DNA of 55,211 bases from Bigelowiella natans CCMP2755. Lineage: Eukaryota > Cercozoa > Chlorarachniophyceae. The stretch lies in contig ADNK01002201.1 in the NCBI GenBank assembly GCA_000320545.1, positions 1 to 55,211 of the forward strand, written 5' to 3'. The notes under the pieces are model-generated. The model worked only from the letters and a program-made list of their open reading frames with translations. It searched no databases and was not told the origin of the DNA. Positions 51,501 to 55,211 of this stretch are shown here, one piece after another; position 1 is the stretch's first letter; every line of letters begins with the position of its first letter. Both the position numbers and the translations under genes were made by a program.

Positions 51501-54500
51501 GTTGCTACGCTGCAATTCGTCAGCTGCCCCCACGTCCCCGACCAAGTCCAAAAGCCTCAATATATCCTCTGACTCTACGTCAGTGCGAAGAAGCTCTTCA
51601 AGAGGTGATGATGACTGCTGCGACTTCTCGGTTCCTCCTGAGACACATACCGTGGCTAATTTCCGTTCTCGTCGTTCAAACTCAGCCCCGCCGTCCCCGT
51701 GTTCTCGGGCAGTAGTCGAATGGTGCTGCATGACAAAGAGGCTCGCGTAGAAACGTAGTGCCAGCTCATACGAGCTTGAGTTCAACTCGAAGCTGTTTCG
51801 CGTTCTCGTCGGCGTTGTTGTTCTCCCCGAACTCTGATCCCGTTGCTGCTGCTGCTGCTGCTGCTGCTCCTCCTGTATCATCTTATGCAATGCTAGCGGG
51901 TCCTCCAAAGCAGAAAGATACGCCAGACCAACGCTTATGCTGTAAATCCTTGAAGAGATTATGCTGCTGCTGCTGCGGTGGATATTCTCTCCTCCTCCTC
52001 CTCCTGCTGCTGCTGCCACCGTCTGGAGCGCAGTAGCACACACTTCAAGATCATTCAGTCGTTTGATGTGATTATGCGTTGAAACGATTGTATTGGTGGT
52101 GGCATGGACTGGAACCGAAAGTGAAGGGGAGGAGGAGGAGGACAGTGATGGGGTCTCCTGAGAAGGCTGTTTTTTGTTGAATATGGCTGAGGAAAGAGAG
52201 ATCAAGTCATACGCCTTAAATGGCTGCTGCTGCTGCTGCTGCATCGACGAGGAATCCCCTGTGTCCTTCATCTCCTTTGCTGTTGCGCTCTCGGTATTCG
52301 TGTCCTTCATCTCCTTTGCTGTTGCGCTCTTGGCATTCGATTCGTTCGCCTTGTCCTCATCGTCCTCGACGACAGCATCATCCTCTCGCTGCTTCCGCTC
52401 CTTCGCTTCTTTTTGCGGCGGACCCATAGCACGGGGTTTAACGTCGTTTCCCCCTCCCCCCCCCCCTCCTTCTCCTGCAGCTGCTGCTGCAACCTTGCTT
52501 GAGTGCTGGGCGGCGGCCTCGGCCGTGATCCTCCATCTCCTCAAAACTGCGTGGAGCTCATTCTCGTTGCACCCCCACAGACAATGACCCATCAGCACCT
52601 CCCACGTACGAGCGCCAAATACGCTGCTGCTGCTGCTGCTACTGCTGCTATTATTCCTACCACCTGTGCCCCTCACATGACGCCCCCCCGTAGCAACAGC
52701 GGCTGCTGCTGCGGTGAGCACATTGCCACCAACAGGGGCAGCAGCTACCAGGGTTCCAACGCGAGAGAACAGCGCGTTTGCCAGTCGCACGGTTGTGTTA
52801 GACCTGCCCAATGCTTCCAACGCCTTTCGCTGCTTGATAGCACCAGAGGAAGGAGGGGAGGAAGAGGAGGAGGGGGAAGAGGAAAAGGAGGAGGAGAAGA
52901 TCGATCTTTCCTTCCCGCCATCTTTCTCAGCAGCTGGTCCGTCTCCTCTACTCTCGCAGAGGAGGAGGCAGAGCCGCCAGGCGGGCTTGTAGCGTTTCTT
53001 CGCCAGCAGCCTCAGAACCCCCTCCTGCGCAACGGCCACATCGCCGGATCGGAAGGCCGCCTCCGCGATGGCAAGCGACACCTTGCACTGCTCGCCAAAC
53101 GAGAGTGCTCCCAGCAGCCGAGCGATGATCTCCAGCTCGTCGCGCTTGCGGTATATTCCCTTAAAATGCAGCGCCTGCTTGATCGGCTTCAACCGGTCCC
53201 CGGCCACAGACTGCCGCACCTGAAGGGGCACCACCGTGTTGTCGAGCTGCGAAAGCCTCTGCACAGCCTCCGCCAGCCATTTCTCCATCTGGACCTCGAG
53301 CTGCAGGTTGCTGCCGCCGTCAGCGCCACCGTCCGCGTCCTCCAATGCTAGGAGGGCAGCGCTCGCAGAAGAGCGGTCCCCGAGCAGCATCGCCCCCCCC
53401 GCCCCCCCAATTCCGACCCTGCGCTTTGTGTAGGCCTTTCGAAGCTTCCTCAGCGTGGAGGTGGTAATGGATGTGAGAGAACTTCGCAATGACCACGGGA
53501 GGCCAAGAGCACTTCTTCGGCTACTTCCCTGCTCCTTCTGGGCTGATGATGTCTCCTCGCCGCCTCCCCCTCCCCCCCCTCCTCCCTTTGCATCACCGTC
53601 CTTCTGCACAGCAAGAATTTCATCAAGCGGGAGGAGGCTCAAGCACTGAATTGCCCAGTTAAAGCTCGTGTCGTAGACAGAACCAGATCCATCAAATAAC
53701 TCGCGCGCTGCCGCAAGTACAACTCTCGTTGCGACCTCCTTATCGACGCGATCCTCCTACGCATTGCGCACAAAAAAAGAGAGGAAGAGGAGGAAGGGGG
53801 ATGGGGGGGGGGGGCGGAGGAGTTAAGGAGGAAAAGATCTGGCTCTTTTTGTCTATATATGTGTCTTCATAATAATCATCTATTTCAACGATACATTGCG
53901 AAATATTGGCAAAGACTAATATTGATCGCTTCCGATCCAACCTGCTGCTCTTCCATCCCCTCTCCCGGCTGTTGGCGCTGTCGACTTCCTTTCACATTAT
54001 TCAAGTCTCCTCCCCCCTCGGTGCTGACTAAAGATCTGAGAGCATCCTCCGCAATAGAAAACTGCCCTGCTAAGAGGAGGGAGCGTATGTAGTGAATGGT
54101 GACGAATCGGCTAGATACCGAGCGGAACACCGATTTTTGCAGCTCTTTCATATCAAGCCTGAGTTTTTTACAAGCTGCCTCCTTCCCCCCTCCAACCCAA
54201 TTGCTGCTGCTGGTGCTGCTGCTGCTGGTGGTGGTGGTGGTTGTAGTTCTCCCCTTCTGTTTGCCGCCTTTGCCATTGATAACTCGAATCGCGCGCCGTG
54301 CAACCTCCTTTATCACTGATCGGCCTTCTAGCAGTCTACTGCTGCTACTGCTGCTGCTGCCATTAATGGCACTAGTACCGCTGTTTTTGTTGGATCTATA
54401 GGTACTTGTCGTCTTCTCCTCGCTGTCCGCATGGCTTGTTTCATTGGTGTCGTTTGTGCTCTGGGTCTTCTTCTTTTCCTCCATATTCTTCCCCTCTCTC

Positions 54501-55211
54501 TCCCCCTCCTCTGCTCGGCTATTGCCTTTCTCACCATCCGTCTCCTCCTCCTCCTCCTCCTCCCTCCTCACCAACCTCATAATCACATCGCCATCGTCGT
54601 AAACTCGCACAAAGCTGCTGGGACTCTTGTTGTCCACGCCGTAGTCGTGTAGTATTCTCGTGGCACGGATGTGCGAGTGTAAGGTGGTGAGGAGGAGCAA
54701 GCTGTTATCTTTGCTATCTTTGCCATCCAGTGCTTTCATTGGACCCCCATCCTGCTGCTGCTGCTGCTGCTGCCTCATAAGAAACGTCAAGATTCGCTCA
54801 GTCGGCTCTAAGTGCAAATCTGCCTGAAAGCGATCGCCAGTGTTGTATACGCATAGGATCTTGCATAAATAGAGAAAAAGGGGGGGGGGGGGGGGGGGGG
54901 GGGAAATTCTATCCCTCTGTGTTTCCTCGAAAAAGGGAAGGGGATACCTAATGCTAACTGATCCGCGGCATCCCTACAAATTATCATGTCATGAAGACAT
55001 TTATGTGAGGGTTAGAGGAACCATTTCGAGATCTACTTCAAATTCCTCTATAAAGTGACGGATTACCTCGCGACGGCAGACGGTGTTAGTTGGGAGTCTC
55101 GGTCCGAGCTATCAAACGCTGTAGATGCAGACCACTGGCAGAAGCCTGAGATTACACTGACGTACACGAACCTAGTCCCAGCATTGAGCTCAATATGAGT
55201 GCGCGTGTCCT
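47382..55211 (-). CDS. NBAS: NBAS/MIP2-type Sec39-domain ER tethering protein, 5' partial
   Basis: NBAS (animals), MIP2 (plants) and Sec39 (yeast) are subunits of the Dsl1/NRZ complex that tethers Golgi-derived vesicles at the ER. Four large exons chain in phase: 53942-54823, 51322-53756, 48869-51159 and 47382-48745, about 2320 residues; at least one more exon lies right of 54823. The Sec39 core is clear in 51322-53756: VLAAARELF, WAIQCLSLLPLDE, TVVPLQVRQSV, IKQALHFKG, DELEIIARLLGALSF, GDVAVAQEGVLRLLAKKRYK, PAWRLCLLL. Upstream, RFVTIHYIRSLLLAGQFSIA matches the helical repeat before it. The C-terminus is acidic (DDAGWANLDLDALID), as in plant homologues. Long Gln, Gly, Ala, Ser, Asp, His and Glu runs from trinucleotide repeats interrupt the protein many times. 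Total length is close to human NBAS and Arabidopsis MIP2. Confidence is high for the family, moderate for splice sites. Confidence 0.88.
48388..48545 (-). repeat. Coding trinucleotide repeats (poly-Gly and poly-His)
   Basis: On the plus strand (CTC/TCC)n near 48390-48427 and (GAT/ATG)n near 48495-48525 encode a poly-Gly and a poly-His run in the NBAS C-terminal exon. The frame stays open through both. Confidence 0.85.
54824..55211 (-). other. NBAS intron and unresolved upstream exon
   Basis: After the acceptor at 54824 the sequence to the right edge holds a G24 tract and then an open, codon-like stretch about 55067-55200 (one frame reads SVISGFCQWSASTAFDSS) ending at a GT donor. It probably contains another NBAS exon, but phase and frame could not be fixed. 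Confidence 0.4.
54880..54903. repeat. G24 homopolymer
   Basis: Twenty-four consecutive G in an NBAS intron; a C tract on the coding strand before the acceptor at about 54824. Confidence 0.95.

Noticed and set aside
49507-53351. Several plus-strand open frames opposite NBAS
   Set aside because: They are Ser/Pro/Cys-rich mirror images of repeat-laden NBAS coding exons; the minus strand carries the conserved Sec39 motifs.

Overview
The window is nuclear DNA from an intron-dense, unicellular-type eukaryote, probably a protist or microalga. I cannot name the lineage. The evidence is spliced genes with short GT-AG introns (about 50-500 bp), very small exons (13-100 nt are common), the standard code, and simple repeats concentrated in introns. 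The proteins are typically eukaryotic: a P4-ATPase, U1A/U2B'', a Sec39/NBAS tether, a bestrophin and a stomatin. No prokaryotic, viral or transposon gene was recognised. Exon chains below were built by hand from splice sites, codon phase and family motifs; most chains close to an exact multiple of three.

Layout, left to right: P4-type flippase (-, 3' end cut off at the left edge); a polytopic membrane protein with a basic tail (+, 4689-5570); stomatin/band-7 protein (-, 6876-10209, 15 exons); ThiF/MoeB/UBA-type E1-like enzyme (-, 12024-16383, 17 exons); PH-domain protein with a Gln/Pro/Tyr repeat tail (+, 16777-18828); small ankyrin protein (-, 19695-20167); bestrophin channel (+, 20533-24338, 10 exons); secreted papain-like protease (-, 25110-26798, apparent one-base frameshift); secreted alpha/beta-hydrolase (+, 27298-29495, 11 exons); U1A/U2B'' (-, 30984-32617, 5 exons); glucose-6-phosphate dehydrogenase (-, 35139-38680); ankyrin/coiled-coil/kinase/Cys-His zinc-domain fusion (+, 39207-46790); and NBAS/MIP2 (Sec39) tether (-, 47382 to beyond the right edge).

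Genes largely alternate head-to-head and tail-to-tail. Five divergent pairs share spacers of about 0.35-0.6 kb. The gene 3' flanks, and above all the tail-to-tail spacers, have a peculiar composition: they are packed with short self-complementary words (TAGC/GCTAGC, CATG/GCATGC, ACGT) that I do not see in the head-to-head promoters. This and the ankyrin-kinase-zinc fusion, whose ankyrin repeats are duplicated 99-nt exon cassettes, are the observations most worth following.

No single pathway unites the genes. Several serve membranes and secretion (flippase, stomatin, bestrophin, PH protein, NBAS tether, secreted protease and hydrolase); the rest are housekeeping (G6PD, U1A/U2B'', E1-like) or signalling (ankyrin kinase).
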